Of a stretch of 26,233 nt of DNA, positions 7,776 through 15,365 are shown in pieces. Under the pieces are notes generated by a model that was given only the letters and a program-made list of their open reading frames with translations, was not told the DNA's origin and searched no databases. Both the position numbers and the translations under genes were made by a program. The stretch comes from an uncultured Blautia sp. (lineage in GTDB: Bacteria; Bacillota; Clostridia; Lachnospirales; Lachnospiraceae). The stretch's first letter is position 1. Every line of letters starts with the position of its first letter. The stretch covers positions 1 through 26,233 of the forward strand of contig UQJE01000031.1 of assembly GCA_900541345.1 (NCBI GenBank), in the 5' to 3' direction.

Positions 7776-9011
7776 ATGGAATATTTTAAAGAAATTGAAG
7801 AGAGAGTCATTCTCGTTGGTGTTCAGATGAACGACGGGGAGGATACAGAGGAATCTTTAGAGGAGCTTTCCGAACTTGCAAAAACAGCAGGGGCACAAAC
7901 TGTAGGAACGATTATACAAAATCGTGAGGCAGTTCACCCGGGCACTTACATTGGAAAAGGAAAAATAGAAGAAGTGCGTTCTCTTGTACTTGCAATGGAC
8001 GCAAACGGTGTAATCTGTGACGACGAGCTTTCTCCGGCGCAGCTTAACAATCTGGAGAGAGAGCTGGACTGTAAAGTAATGGACAGAACCCTTCTGATTC
8101 TTGATATTTTTGCCCGTCGCGCAGTAACAAGCGAAGGTAAAATCCAGGTGGAGCTTGCACAGCTCCGGTACAGAAGCGCCCGACTTGTAGGACTTCGCGA
8201 GTCCCTTTCAAGGCTTGGCGGCGGAATTGGTACAAGAGGACCGGGAGAGAAAAAACTGGAGACAGACAGGCGTCTGATCCGAACAAGGATTTCCGCTTTA
8301 AAAGAAGAATTAAAGCAGGTAGAGAAGCACAGAGAGCTGATACGCGGCAAACGTGCAAAAGGAAACTTAAAAACAGCCGCGATCGTGGGATATACAAACG
8401 CAGGAAAATCCACGCTTTTAAATGTGCTTACAGGGGCGGAGGTCTTATCCGAGGATAAGCTGTTTGCAACCCTTGACCCGACCACACGACTTCTGGAGCT
8501 TTCCGATGGGCAGCAGATTCTTCTCACAGATACAGTAGGATTTATCAGAAAGCTTCCCCATCATCTTGTGGAAGCCTTTAAAAGTACGCTTGAGGAGGCA
8601 AAATACGCCGATTATATTGTACACGTAGTGGATTCTTCCAATCCGCAGGCAGAAAAGCAGATGCACATTGTATATGAAACTCTTCGGGAGCTGGGAGCTG
8701 TGGGAAAACCTGTTATCACACTTTTTAATAAGCAGGATAAAACAGAAACAGAACAGATCCGAGATCTAAAAGCGGACCATACTCTTAAAATTTCTGCAAA
8801 AACAGGAGAGGGCCTGGAAGAATTTAAGGAACTTCTCGGGGAACTGCTTTCAGAAGGAATGATTTATGTGGAACGAGTTTTTCCATATCAGGAAGCAGGG
8901 AAGATCCAGCTGATCCGGGAGAGAGGGCAGCTTCTTTCCGAGGAGTACACAGAGGCTGGAATCGCGGTAACTGCCCGTGTTCCAAAAGAAATTTACGCAT
9001 ACGTAATCTGA
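7776..9011 (+). CDS. hflX: ribosome-associated GTPase HflX
   Basis: This 411-residue protein is HflX, a GTPase that binds the large ribosomal subunit and splits stalled or stress-arrested ribosomes. The N-terminal HflX domain carries TYIGKGKIEEV and the glycine-rich linker GGGIGTRGPGE (148-158) with the following KKLETDRR. The G domain has G1 GYTNAGKST (205-213), G3 DTVGF, G4 NKQD and G5 SAK. An in-frame TTG at 7761 is possible, but it lies within the ribosome site AAGGAG (7763-7768), which fits ATG 7776. The gene is monocistronic, between an extended -10 promoter and a terminator that overlaps NrdR-like sites for the next gene. Confidence 0.95.
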   Translation: MEYFKEIEERVILVGVQMNDGEDTEESLEELSELAKTAGAQTVGTIIQNREAVHPGTYIGKGKIEEVRSLVLAMDANGVICDDELSPAQLNNLERELDCKVMDRTLLILDIFARRAVTSEGKIQVELAQLRYRSARLVGLRESLSRLGGGIGTRGPGEKKLETDRRLIRTRISALKEELKQVEKHRELIRGKRAKGNLKTAAIVGYTNAGKSTLLNVLTGAEVLSEDKLFATLDPTTRLLELSDGQQILLTDTVGFIRKLPHHLVEAFKSTLEEAKYADYIVHVVDSSNPQAEKQMHIVYETLRELGAVGKPVITLFNKQDKTETEQIRDLKADHTLKISAKTGEGLEEFKELLGELLSEGMIYVERVFPYQEAGKIQLIRERGQLLSEEYTEAGIAVTARVPKEIYAYVI

Positions 9012-9016
9012 ATAAG

Positions 9017-9070
9017 AAACACCATATAGTGGGATTCTGATGAAATGAGTCCACAATATATGGTGTTTTT
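9017..9070 (+). terminator. intrinsic terminator after hflX
   Basis: AAACACCATATA (9017-9028) pairs with TATATGGTGTTT (9057-9068), with an inner GTGG/CCAC pairing (9029-9032 with 9051-9054), followed by a run of T to about 9071. The arms coincide with the NrdR-box-like sites listed separately. Confidence 0.8.
9019..9066. promoter_or_regulatory. tandem NrdR-box-like sites upstream of nrdD
   Basis: Box 1 (9019-9034, ACACCATATAGTGGGA) and box 2 (9051-9066, CCACAATATATGGTGT) resemble the 16-bp NrdR box, roughly acaCwAtATaTwGtgt as I recall it. Box 2 matches well and box 1 less so. The starts are 32 bp apart with a 16-bp gap, the phased spacing known for NrdR box pairs. They end 8 bp before the nrdD -35 box, so an NrdR repressor here would sense dATP/ATP status and control nrdD. 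No nrdR gene lies in the window. Confidence 0.55.
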
Positions 9071-9074
9071 TCTG

Positions 9075-9103
9075 TTGACTGAGGGAAAGGAGTCTGCTAC
9101 AAT
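9075..9103 (+). promoter_or_regulatory. promoter of the nrdD-trpB2 operon
   Basis: TTGACT (9075-9080), a 17-bp spacer and TACAAT (9098-9103) preceded by TGC. This gives a leader of about 75 nt. The ribosome site GGGGG near 9171-9175 is rather far (about 9 nt) from ATG 9185. Confidence 0.75.
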
Positions 9104-9184
9104 AATCCTACAGCGTCTTTATCTGACAGAGGATATAGACAGAAATAAATATGTTTTTTATATAAGAATGGGGGCTTTCTTACC

Positions 9185-11560
9185 ATGTTTCAGGTAGTAA
9201 AAAGAGATGGAGAAATTGCGGATTTTCAGATGGGAAAAATCACAGCCGCGATTCACAAAGCTTTTGATGCAAAGGAGAAACATTACAGTGAGGATATGAT
9301 TGAACTTATGGGGCTTCGTGTGACCTCAGACTTTCAGGGGAAGATCCAGGACGAAAAAATTTCTGTGGAGGATATTCAGGACAGTGTGGAAAATGTACTG
9401 ATCCAGGCGGGATATTCGGATGTTGCGAAAGCATACATTCTGTACCGCAAACAGCGGGAAAAAGTCCGCAACATGAAATCTACGATTCTGGATTACAAAG
9501 AAATCGTCAACAGTTATGTAAAAGTGGAGGACTGGCGTGTAAAAGAGAATTCTACAGTTACGTATTCCGTAGGCGGACTGATTTTAAGCAATTCCGGCGC
9601 AGTTACTGCTAATTACTGGCTGTCAGAAATTTATGACAACGAAATCGCAGAGGCACACAGGAATGCGGACATTCACATTCACGACCTTTCCATGCTCACA
9701 GGCTACTGTGCAGGCTGGTCTTTAAAGCAGCTGATCAAAGAAGGACTGGGCGGTATTGAGGGAAAAATCACTTCCTCCCCTGCAAAGCATTTAAGTGTTC
9801 TCTGCAATCAAATGGTCAATTTCCTGGGAATTATGCAGAACGAGTGGGCAGGAGCGCAGGCATTTTCTTCTTTTGATACGTATCTCGCTCCATTCGTAAA
9901 AGCAGATAATCTTTCCTATCCGGAAGTAAAAAAATGCATTGAATCTTTTATTTACGGAGTAAACACACCAAGCCGTTGGGGAACGCAGGCACCGTTTTCC
10001 AATATTACACTTGACTGGACGGTTCCGGACGATCTGGCGGAGCTTCCGGCAATTGTGGGCGGAAAAGAGATGGATTTTAAATATAAAGACTGCAAAAAAG
10101 AGATGGATATGGTAAACAAAGCCTTCATAGAGACGATGATAGAGGGCGATGCAAATGGAAGAGGCTTTCAGTATCCCATCCCGACTTATTCCATTACAAA
10201 GGAATTTGACTGGTCTGACACAGAAAATAACCGTCTTTTATTTGAAATGACAGCAAAATACGGAACACCGTATTTTTCAAATTATATTAACAGCGACATG
10301 AAGCCGAGCGACATCAGAAGTATGTGCTGCCGCCTCCGTCTTGACCTTCGTGAGCTCCGCAAAAAAAGCGGAGGATTTTTCGGCTCAGGAGAGAGCACAG
10401 GTTCTGTGGGAGTAGTCACCATTAATATGCCGAGGATAGCGTATCTTTCAAAAACACCGGAGGAATTTTATCATCGTCTCGACCATATGATGGATATAGC
10501 GGCCCGTTCCCTCCATATAAAGAGAGAAGTCATCGGACGTCTCCTTGAGGAAGGGTTATATCCTTACACAAAACGGTATCTGGGAAGCTTTGACAACCAT
10601 TTTTCCACGATCGGTCTTGTGGGAATGAATGAGGCAGGACTGAATGCCTGCTGGCTGGGCTGTGACATGACAGATACGAAAACACAGCAGTTTACGAAAG
10701 ATGTGTTAAATCATATGAGGGAGAGACTTTCTGATTATCAGGAAGAGTATCCGGGCGAGCTTTTTAACCTTGAGGCGACACCTGCAGAATCGACTGCTTA
10801 CCGCCTTGCAAAGCATGACAGAAAGCGTTGGCCGGATATTCGCACAGCAGGAAGTAAGGGAGATACTCCTTATTATACAAACAGTTCTCATCTTCCTGTG
10901 GAATTTTCAAGCGATATTTTTGATGCGCTTGATATTCAGGATGAGCTTCAGACATTGTACACATCCGGAACTGTGTTCCACGGATTCTTAGGAGAAAAGC
11001 TTCCGGACTGGAAGGCGGCAGCCTCTCTTGTACGGAAAATCGCAGAAAATTACAGATTGCCTTATTACACAATTTCTCCTACGTATTCTGTATGCCAGGA
11101 ACATGGATATATAAGCGGAGAACATTTTACCTGTCCGAAATGCGGCAAAAAAGCAGAGGTTTACAGCAGAATCACAGGATATTATCGTCCGGTTCAGAAT
11201 TGGAACGATGGAAAAGCACAGGAATATAAAAACAGAACTCTTTATGATGTGGCGCACTCACAGCTTAAAAAAGTGCATACAAGCGTTGTGACCATGACGG
11301 AAGACGATGTAAAGATCCAGCCTGTGGAAACACATAAATATCTTTTTACGACAAGTACCTGTCCAAACTGCCGGATGGCGAAAAAGATTCTTGAGGGCGA
11401 AAATCTGGAAATTATTGATGCGGAAGAAAATCCGGACATGGCAAGAGCATTTGGGATCATGCAGGCGCCTACTCTTGTTGTTACAGACGGGGAGCATACG
11501 AAGAAGTATGTAAATGCCTCCAATATCCAAAAATATGTAGACGAGGAAGGGGAGAGCTGA
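9185..11560 (+). CDS. nrdD: anaerobic (class III) ribonucleoside-triphosphate reductase with C-terminal glutaredoxin-like domain
   Basis: This 791-residue glycyl-radical enzyme makes deoxyribonucleotides from NTPs without oxygen. An N-terminal ATP-cone (about residues 1-90, beginning FQVVKRDGEIADFQ) senses ATP/dATP. The catalytic barrel has candidate active-site cysteines Cys175 (TGYCAGWS) and Cys381/382 (SMCCRLR), and HIHDLS is typical of the family. Near the C-terminus a metal-site pattern CQEHGYISGEHFTCPKCG precedes the radical loop RITGYYRPVQ with Gly665. Residues about 715-791 add a glutaredoxin/thioredoxin-like domain with CPNC at 726-729 and a cis-proline segment (QAPTLVV). This fused reductant suggests a redoxin-dependent rather than formate-dependent NrdD, an inference. 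No gene for the activating radical-SAM protein NrdG lies next to it. The next gene overlaps the stop by one base. Confidence 0.95.
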   Translation: MFQVVKRDGEIADFQMGKITAAIHKAFDAKEKHYSEDMIELMGLRVTSDFQGKIQDEKISVEDIQDSVENVLIQAGYSDVAKAYILYRKQREKVRNMKSTILDYKEIVNSYVKVEDWRVKENSTVTYSVGGLILSNSGAVTANYWLSEIYDNEIAEAHRNADIHIHDLSMLTGYCAGWSLKQLIKEGLGGIEGKITSSPAKHLSVLCNQMVNFLGIMQNEWAGAQAFSSFDTYLAPFVKADNLSYPEVKKCIESFIYGVNTPSRWGTQAPFSNITLDWTVPDDLAELPAIVGGKEMDFKYKDCKKEMDMVNKAFIETMIEGDANGRGFQYPIPTYSITKEFDWSDTENNRLLFEMTAKYGTPYFSNYINSDMKPSDIRSMCCRLRLDLRELRKKSGGFFGSGESTGSVGVVTINMPRIAYLSKTPEEFYHRLDHMMDIAARSLHIKREVIGRLLEEGLYPYTKRYLGSFDNHFSTIGLVGMNEAGLNACWLGCDMTDTKTQQFTKDVLNHMRERLSDYQEEYPGELFNLEATPAESTAYRLAKHDRKRWPDIRTAGSKGDTPYYTNSSHLPVEFSSDIFDALDIQDELQTLYTSGTVFHGFLGEKLPDWKAAASLVRKIAENYRLPYYTISPTYSVCQEHGYISGEHFTCPKCGKKAEVYSRITGYYRPVQNWNDGKAQEYKNRTLYDVAHSQLKKVHTSVVTMTEDDVKIQPVETHKYLFTTSTCPNCRMAKKILEGENLEIIDAEENPDMARAFGIMQAPTLVVTDGEHTKKYVNASNIQKYVDEEGES

Positions 11561-12927
11561 TGGGAAAAGAAATACCTTACAAAATTTACCTTGAAGAAAA
11601 CGAGATGCCGAAAGCCTGGTATAATCTGCGGGCAGATATGAAGAACAAGCCTGCGCCTCTCTTAAATCCAGAGACAAAAAAGCCCATGACACCGGAAGAG
11701 CTTGGTGTTGTCTTCTGTGACGAGCTGGTTCGTCAGGAGCTTGACGATACCACTCCTTATATTGAAATTCCGCAGGAAATACGGGATTTTTATAAGATGT
11801 ACCGCCCGTCTCCTCTTGTGCGCGCTTACTGTCTTGAAAAGAAGCTGGATACTCCGGCGAAGATTTATTATAAATTTGAGGGCAATAATACAAGCGGAAG
11901 CCACAAATTAAATTCTGCTATTGCCCAGGCGTATTATGCAAAAAAGCAGGGTCTAAAAGGCGTGACAACAGAGACAGGAGCAGGCCAGTGGGGAACAGCG
12001 CTTTCTATGGCCTGTGCATATCTGGAACTGGAATGTCATGTGTATATGGTAAAATGTTCTTATGAGCAGAAACCTTTTCGCCGGGAAGTTATGCGTACTT
12101 ACGGCGCACAGGTAACTCCGTCGCCTTCTGAGACGACAGAGGTGGGAAGAAAAATCTTAAGAGAATTTCCTGAAACAAGCGGAAGTCTTGGCTGCGCCAT
12201 TTCCGAGGCAGTGGAGGCAGCAGGTGCAAAGCCGGGATACCGTTATGTGTTGGGAAGCGTACTAAATCAGGTGCTTCTTCACCAGTCTGTGATTGGACTG
12301 GAAACAAAGGCGGCTCTTGATAAATATGGAATTGTTCCGGATATGATTATCGGCTGTGCAGGAGGCGGTTCTAACCTGGGCGGTTTGATTTCCCCATTTA
12401 TGGGAGAAAAAATCCGAGGGGAAAGAGATTATCAGTTTATTGCAGTAGAGCCAGCGTCCTGTCCTAGCTTAACAAGAGGAAAATTTGCGTATGATTACTG
12501 TGACACGGGTATGGTTACGCCACTGGCAAAAATGTGTACTCTGGGAAGCGGCTTTATTCCTTCTGCAAGTCATTCCGGGGGACTTCGTTATCATGGCATG
12601 AATCCTGTCCTTTCCCAGCTCTATGCAGATGGACTTATGGAAGCGCGTTCTGTGACACAGACGGAAGTCTTTGAGGCGGCACAGCAGTTTGCAAAGGTGG
12701 AAGGAATCCTCCCTGCACCGGAAAGCTCTCATGCAATCCGGGCAGCAATAGACGAGGCTCTCAAATGCAAAGAGACAGGAGAGGAGAAGACAATCGTCTT
12801 CGGTCTTACCGGAACAGGATATTTCGATATGGTTGCCTATGGAAAATATAATGATGGAGAAATGTCAGATTACATTCCTACAGATGAAGAACTGGAAAAA
12901 GGATTTGCAGGTCTTCCGGAAATCTGA
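11560..12927 (+). CDS. TrpB2-like PLP-dependent enzyme
   Basis: This 455-residue protein belongs to the long TrpB2 class of tryptophan synthase beta-like enzymes (fold type II PLP enzymes), which can join indole and serine or a serine derivative. The PLP lysine is Lys116 in SGSHKLNSA, the equivalent of the catalytic glutamate is Glu138 in TETGAGQWG, and the cofactor phosphate loop GGGSN is at 268-272. The N-terminal extension with RPSPLVRA and the length above 400 separate it from TrpB1. No trpA or other trp gene is nearby. Its ATG overlaps the nrdD stop (TGATG), so translation should be coupled to the reductase, an unexpected pairing. Whether the physiological reaction is tryptophan synthesis, indole salvage or something else is unclear. 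Confidence 0.9.
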   Translation: MGKEIPYKIYLEENEMPKAWYNLRADMKNKPAPLLNPETKKPMTPEELGVVFCDELVRQELDDTTPYIEIPQEIRDFYKMYRPSPLVRAYCLEKKLDTPAKIYYKFEGNNTSGSHKLNSAIAQAYYAKKQGLKGVTTETGAGQWGTALSMACAYLELECHVYMVKCSYEQKPFRREVMRTYGAQVTPSPSETTEVGRKILREFPETSGSLGCAISEAVEAAGAKPGYRYVLGSVLNQVLLHQSVIGLETKAALDKYGIVPDMIIGCAGGGSNLGGLISPFMGEKIRGERDYQFIAVEPASCPSLTRGKFAYDYCDTGMVTPLAKMCTLGSGFIPSASHSGGLRYHGMNPVLSQLYADGLMEARSVTQTEVFEAAQQFAKVEGILPAPESSHAIRAAIDEALKCKETGEEKTIVFGLTGTGYFDMVAYGKYNDGEMSDYIPTDEELEKGFAGLPEI

Positions 12928-12953
12928 GCAGAGAATTTGAGATTGCAGCGTAG

Positions 12954-12998
12954 AAACCCGGGCTTTTAACAGAAAGTTTAGCCCGGGTTTTTCTTTTT
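12954..12998 (+). terminator. intrinsic terminator after trpB2
   Basis: An 11-bp GC-rich stem, AAACCCGGGCT (12954-12964) with AGCCCGGGTTT (12980-12990), is followed by TTCTTTTT. The opposite gene ends 19 nt further on, so the hairpin may serve both strands, although the T-run is only on the plus side. Confidence 0.9.
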
Positions 12999-13016
12999 CA
13001 TTTGCTGGGTTCGTTC

Positions 13017-13211
13017 TTATAAGTCTTTTTCATTTTCTTTTACGGGCGGCTTTGCTGTGAAATCAAAAATATCACGGTAGGCGTCCCATTCGTCTCTGTC
13101 TGCGGCTGCCTGGTACATAAGCCCTGTGCATTCTGTACAGGCATTTGTATCCAGATAATTTTCATAAGAAATTCGGTAAGGATTGTCTGTATTTTCTTTT
13201 TTTGGGTCCAT
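13017..13211 (-). CDS. small conserved-looking CxxC protein of unknown function
   Basis: This 64-residue soluble, acidic and Tyr/Asp-rich protein has one CxxC pair (Cys25 and Cys28 in NACTECTGL). I do not recognise the family. It is judged real because a textbook ribosome site AAGGAGGTG lies 7 nt before its ATG and because the gap between trpB2 and the folT riboswitch otherwise has no content on this strand. There is no signal peptide or membrane segment. The lone cysteine pair could be redox-active or half of a zinc site in a dimer; this is a guess. It runs convergent to trpB2 and divergent from folT. Confidence 0.7.
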   Translation of the reverse strand: MDPKKENTDNPYRISYENYLDTNACTECTGLMYQAAADRDEWDAYRDIFDFTAKPPVKENEKDL

Positions 13212-13307
13212 TTCTGCACCTCCTTCTATCTGAACTAAAAAATAGTATATGAAGGGCAGAGAGAATATATACGGAATAGATTTCGATATTTTTACGACAA
13301 AAAAATA

Positions 13308-13335
13308 TTGAAATTTTTACAAATTGTGCTATAAT
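13308..13335 (+). promoter_or_regulatory. promoter of the THF riboswitch-folT transcript
   Basis: TTGAAA (13308-13313), a 16-bp spacer ending in TGC, and a perfect TATAAT (13330-13335). Transcription would begin about 13342, shortly before the riboswitch. Confidence 0.8.
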
Positions 13336-13354
13336 CAGCTTAAATAAATAATAG

Positions 13355-13458
13355 CGAAGTAGGATTTTATGCGTTAAGTGTTCATTGGCTGGGGAGTCGC
13401 CGTGAAACGAAAAGCAGTATAGATGCTTACGATATAATTTCCGCACCCGTTGCTACAT
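13355..13458 (+). promoter_or_regulatory. tetrahydrofolate (THF) riboswitch
   Basis: The leader holds the hallmark GCGTTAAGTG (13371-13380). A closing helix GTAG (13359-13362) pairs with CTAC (13453-13456). A second helix pairs TTCAT (13381-13385) with GTGAA (13402-13406), with an inner GGC/GCC. It is followed by ACGAAA, a small hairpin AAGCA/TGCTT (13412-13428) and the conserved TTCCGC near 13439. This matches the THF riboswitch known from Firmicutes, and the downstream gene is the expected folate transporter subunit. No T-run terminator is evident between it and folT, so control of translation is more likely than attenuation. Confidence 0.9.
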
Positions 13459-13478
13459 GTGAGAACATCTCATAATGT

Positions 13479-13500
13479 GGAGGGATTATTATTTATGTAA
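13479..13500 (+). promoter_or_regulatory. ribosome site followed by an AUG-stop unit in the folT leader
   Basis: GGAGGG (13479-13484) lies 10 nt before ATG TAA (13495-13500), a start codon directly followed by a stop. The layout mirrors the real folT site (GGAGGT 13525-13530, ATG 13540). CATAATGT (13471-13478) is also exactly complementary to ACATTATG (13518-13525) at the folT ribosome site, so the two regions could pair and hide it. This is a possible part of the riboswitch expression platform. Confidence 0.4.
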
Positions 13501-13539
13501 CTACTCTATTTTTAAAAACATTATGGAGGTGTTTTTATT

Positions 13540-14121
13540 ATGCAAAAAAACAGCAGTAAACAGTATTGGAACGTGTCAACTCTTGTCTATATGGCGCTTC
13601 TTGTTGCCCTGCACCTTGTTCTTACAAGAGTATTTGTAATTGAACTTGGCGCTTACCGTATTTCCATCGGAAGTGTGGCAACGATTATGGCAGGTCTCTG
13701 GCTTGGACCGGTAGCCGGCGGTGTGTGCGGATTAGTAGCAGATCTTATTGGCTGCTTTATGAAAGGTTATGCAGTCAATCCGTTTATTACAGCAGCGGCA
13801 ATTCTCTGGGGCGTAATTCCTGCCCTTGCAAAGCCGTTTTTTGCAAACCGTACAAAGAAGATGAAAGCAGTCGGTATCTGTATTTCTATTGCAATTACAG
13901 ATGTTATAAGTTCTCTGATTCTTACAACTGCAGGTCTTGTTATTTTCCTGGGATATAATTTCTATGCGATTATGCCGGGAAGACTGGTACAGTTTGCATG
14001 TATGCTTCCACTTTATTGTGTATTAAGCTGCATTTTATATTTAAGCCCTCTTACTTCTATGGTAGTGAGCGGCATTTCCAGAACAGCGCGTCCCGGTGGA
14101 CACAGCCTGGAAGGAAGATAA
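13540..14121 (+). CDS. folT: ECF-type folate transporter, substrate-binding S component FolT
   Basis: This 193-residue membrane protein has the S-component fold: about six hydrophobic helices, including YMALLVALHLVLTRVFVI, ISIGSVATIMAGLWLGPVAGG and AVGICISIAITDVISSLIL. The first helix with LHLVLTR and the following LGAYRISIG match FolT-type S components. It captures folates and docks on a shared energizing module (EcfA, EcfA', EcfT), which is not in this window. The upstream THF riboswitch strongly supports folate as substrate and predicts repression when reduced folate is abundant. GGAGGT (13525-13530) sets ATG 13540, 9 nt away. The gene is monocistronic, closed by a strong terminator. Confidence 0.92.
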   Translation: MQKNSSKQYWNVSTLVYMALLVALHLVLTRVFVIELGAYRISIGSVATIMAGLWLGPVAGGVCGLVADLIGCFMKGYAVNPFITAAAILWGVIPALAKPFFANRTKKMKAVGICISIAITDVISSLILTTAGLVIFLGYNFYAIMPGRLVQFACMLPLYCVLSCILYLSPLTSMVVSGISRTARPGGHSLEGR

Positions 14122-14153
14122 TATTTATAAAGAACAAAAGATTCCCCGTACAG

Positions 14154-14188
14154 AAAGCCGGCGGTTCCTCAGAGAACTGCCGGCTTTT
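14154..14188 (+). terminator. intrinsic terminator after folT
   Basis: A 14-bp stem, AAAGCCGGCGGTTC (14154-14167) with GAACTGCCGGCTTT (14174-14187, one G-U pair), and a 6-nt loop are followed by a short T-run. A second hairpin, CTTGCG/CGCAAG around 14198-14213, may serve the convergent acetyltransferase gene. Confidence 0.85.
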
Positions 14189-14256
14189 AAAGTGCGCCTT
14201 GCGGAGCCGCAAGCGAGATCCTTTGTTCATGCAGGAGATTTTTACGTACTGTGGAT

Positions 14257-15039
14257 TTATCGATTTGATTGTGGAGAATCCGGCTGGACCCGGAACCAGT
14301 ATGTGTAAAAGGTTTCAAAGCCAAGAGAGCGATAAAGATTCTGTGCGGAAACATTGCTGCTGACTGCCTGAAGATATGCTTTTTGGGCGCCCCGTTCCTG
14401 TCCTTTTTGCAAAAGCCCTGTACAGATCTGGCGGGCATATCCCATTCTTCGAAAATCTTCCCGCACATGAATCGCATAAATTCCAATATAATTCCGGTCA
14501 AGGATTCCAAGACCTGTTCCTATGATTTCCCCGTTTTTTACAATGGAAGCGCAGATGGTTTCTTTTAAAATGGCGCGGTACATGGAGGGAACCACCATGC
14601 GGTGAATGGGGTTCGATGTATTTTTCAGATCAAAAAGCGCCTGAATCCACTGAGCGGGAATTTCCTCCGTAAACGTAACGTCAGGGCAGCAGTCCTGCGG
14701 AAAACATGGATTTTTGGAAAAATCCATAGTCATAACGTCTGTTGTATGCTGAATTTCATATCCTCTGTTTTCCAATATGTAATCAAAATCAGGAGAGATA
14801 AGAGGGCTGATCTTAAAAATTGCCGGAGTGCCCAGGCGTTTATACACAGATTCGCAGTAGGGGATTTTTTCTTTCCACGGCAGAGTGGAAATTCCAAACT
14901 GCTCCACACTGTTTGTGCGGTGTGTATAAAAATACGAGAATCGGAGAATCCATCCGTCATACAGCTCCATTTTGTGAGAAGGCCAGGCGTTCAGGGACAT
15001 ATCTTCAATTTGCTTGATTTCTGAATTCATATTCCACAC
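14257..15039 (-). CDS. GNAT-family N-acetyltransferase
   Basis: This protein of about 260 residues transfers an acetyl group from acetyl-CoA to an amine on an unknown substrate. The C-terminal half has the GNAT core: IYAIHVREDFRRMGYARQIC, with the pyrophosphate-binding R-x-x-G-x-A loop near residue 200, then NVSAQNLYRSLGFETFYTY, the usual motif B. The N-terminal half (WILRFSYFYTHRTNSV) matches the two-domain GNATs that carry an N-terminal DGWILR-type region. The GTG at 15039 is 5 nt from AAGGA; the ATG at 15030 would be 14 nt away, so the start is undecided by three codons. A minus-strand promoter precedes it. It is convergent to folT. Confidence 0.88.
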   Translation of the reverse strand: MWNMNSEIKQIEDMSLNAWPSHKMELYDGWILRFSYFYTHRTNSVEQFGISTLPWKEKIPYCESVYKRLGTPAIFKISPLISPDFDYILENRGYEIQHTTDVMTMDFSKNPCFPQDCCPDVTFTEEIPAQWIQALFDLKNTSNPIHRMVVPSMYRAILKETICASIVKNGEIIGTGLGILDRNYIGIYAIHVREDFRRMGYARQICTGLLQKGQERGAQKAYLQAVSSNVSAQNLYRSLGFETFYTYWFRVQPDSPQSNR

Positions 15040-15064
15040 TTCTTTCCTTGAATTTTATATTAAT

Positions 15065-15092
15065 ATTATACACATATCAAAAAAATATGCAA
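15065..15092 (-). promoter_or_regulatory. promoter of the GNAT gene
   Basis: On the minus strand, TTGCAT (15092-15087), a 16-bp spacer and a perfect TATAAT (15070-15065). Confidence 0.7.
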
Positions 15093-15142
15093 GAAAAACT
15101 TATAATTATGCGCTTTTGTCAGAATTTGTCGACGAAATGTTC

Positions 15143-15171
15143 TGGACAAAATGCCCGGATTGTTCTATAAT
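15143..15171 (+). promoter_or_regulatory. promoter of the Tad pilus operon
   Basis: TGGACA (15143-15148), a 17-bp spacer and a perfect TATAAT (15166-15171). It gives a long leader of about 190 nt before tadV. Confidence 0.75.
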
Positions 15172-15177
15172 AAGACT

Positions 15178-15365
15178 CACCAGAAGACAACTGGTATCTA
15201 AACCGTCAGTTCAGACGGGAAATCCCAATTTTTTTACAAAAGAAAAAGAATCAGTACAATCGGCACAACGAATATAAACTAATTTGTTGTACGAAAGCAC
15301 CTGCTGATGTGTTTGATCAGAAATGTTAAGAAATGTGTTCTACAAAAGAAAAGCGAGGTGATGCC
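15178..15365 (+). promoter_or_regulatory. structured leader of the Tad operon, function unknown
   Basis: No gene is seen in this transcribed leader. It contains short hairpins: CCAG/CTGG (about 15180-15194), CCGTC/GACGG (about 15201-15216) with a T-run about 12 nt later (15231-15237), and CAACGAAT with ATTTGTTG (15266-15273 with 15282-15289). I could not match it to c-di-GMP or other riboswitches I know. GAGGTG (15355-15360) is the ribosome site of tadV. Confidence 0.4.

Noticed and set aside
7946..8527. Minus-strand frame of 193 codons
   Set aside because: Ser/Arg-rich antisense shadow of hflX.
11258..11893. Minus-strand frame of 211 codons
   Set aside because: Antisense to nrdD and trpB2; no recognisable domain or start signals.
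14602..15024. Plus-strand frame of 140 codons
   Set aside because: Antisense shadow of the GNAT gene, which has a promoter and family motifs.
15178..15300. c-di-GMP riboswitch in front of the Tad operon
   Set aside because: The conserved cores of the known c-di-GMP riboswitch classes are not visible; only generic hairpins.
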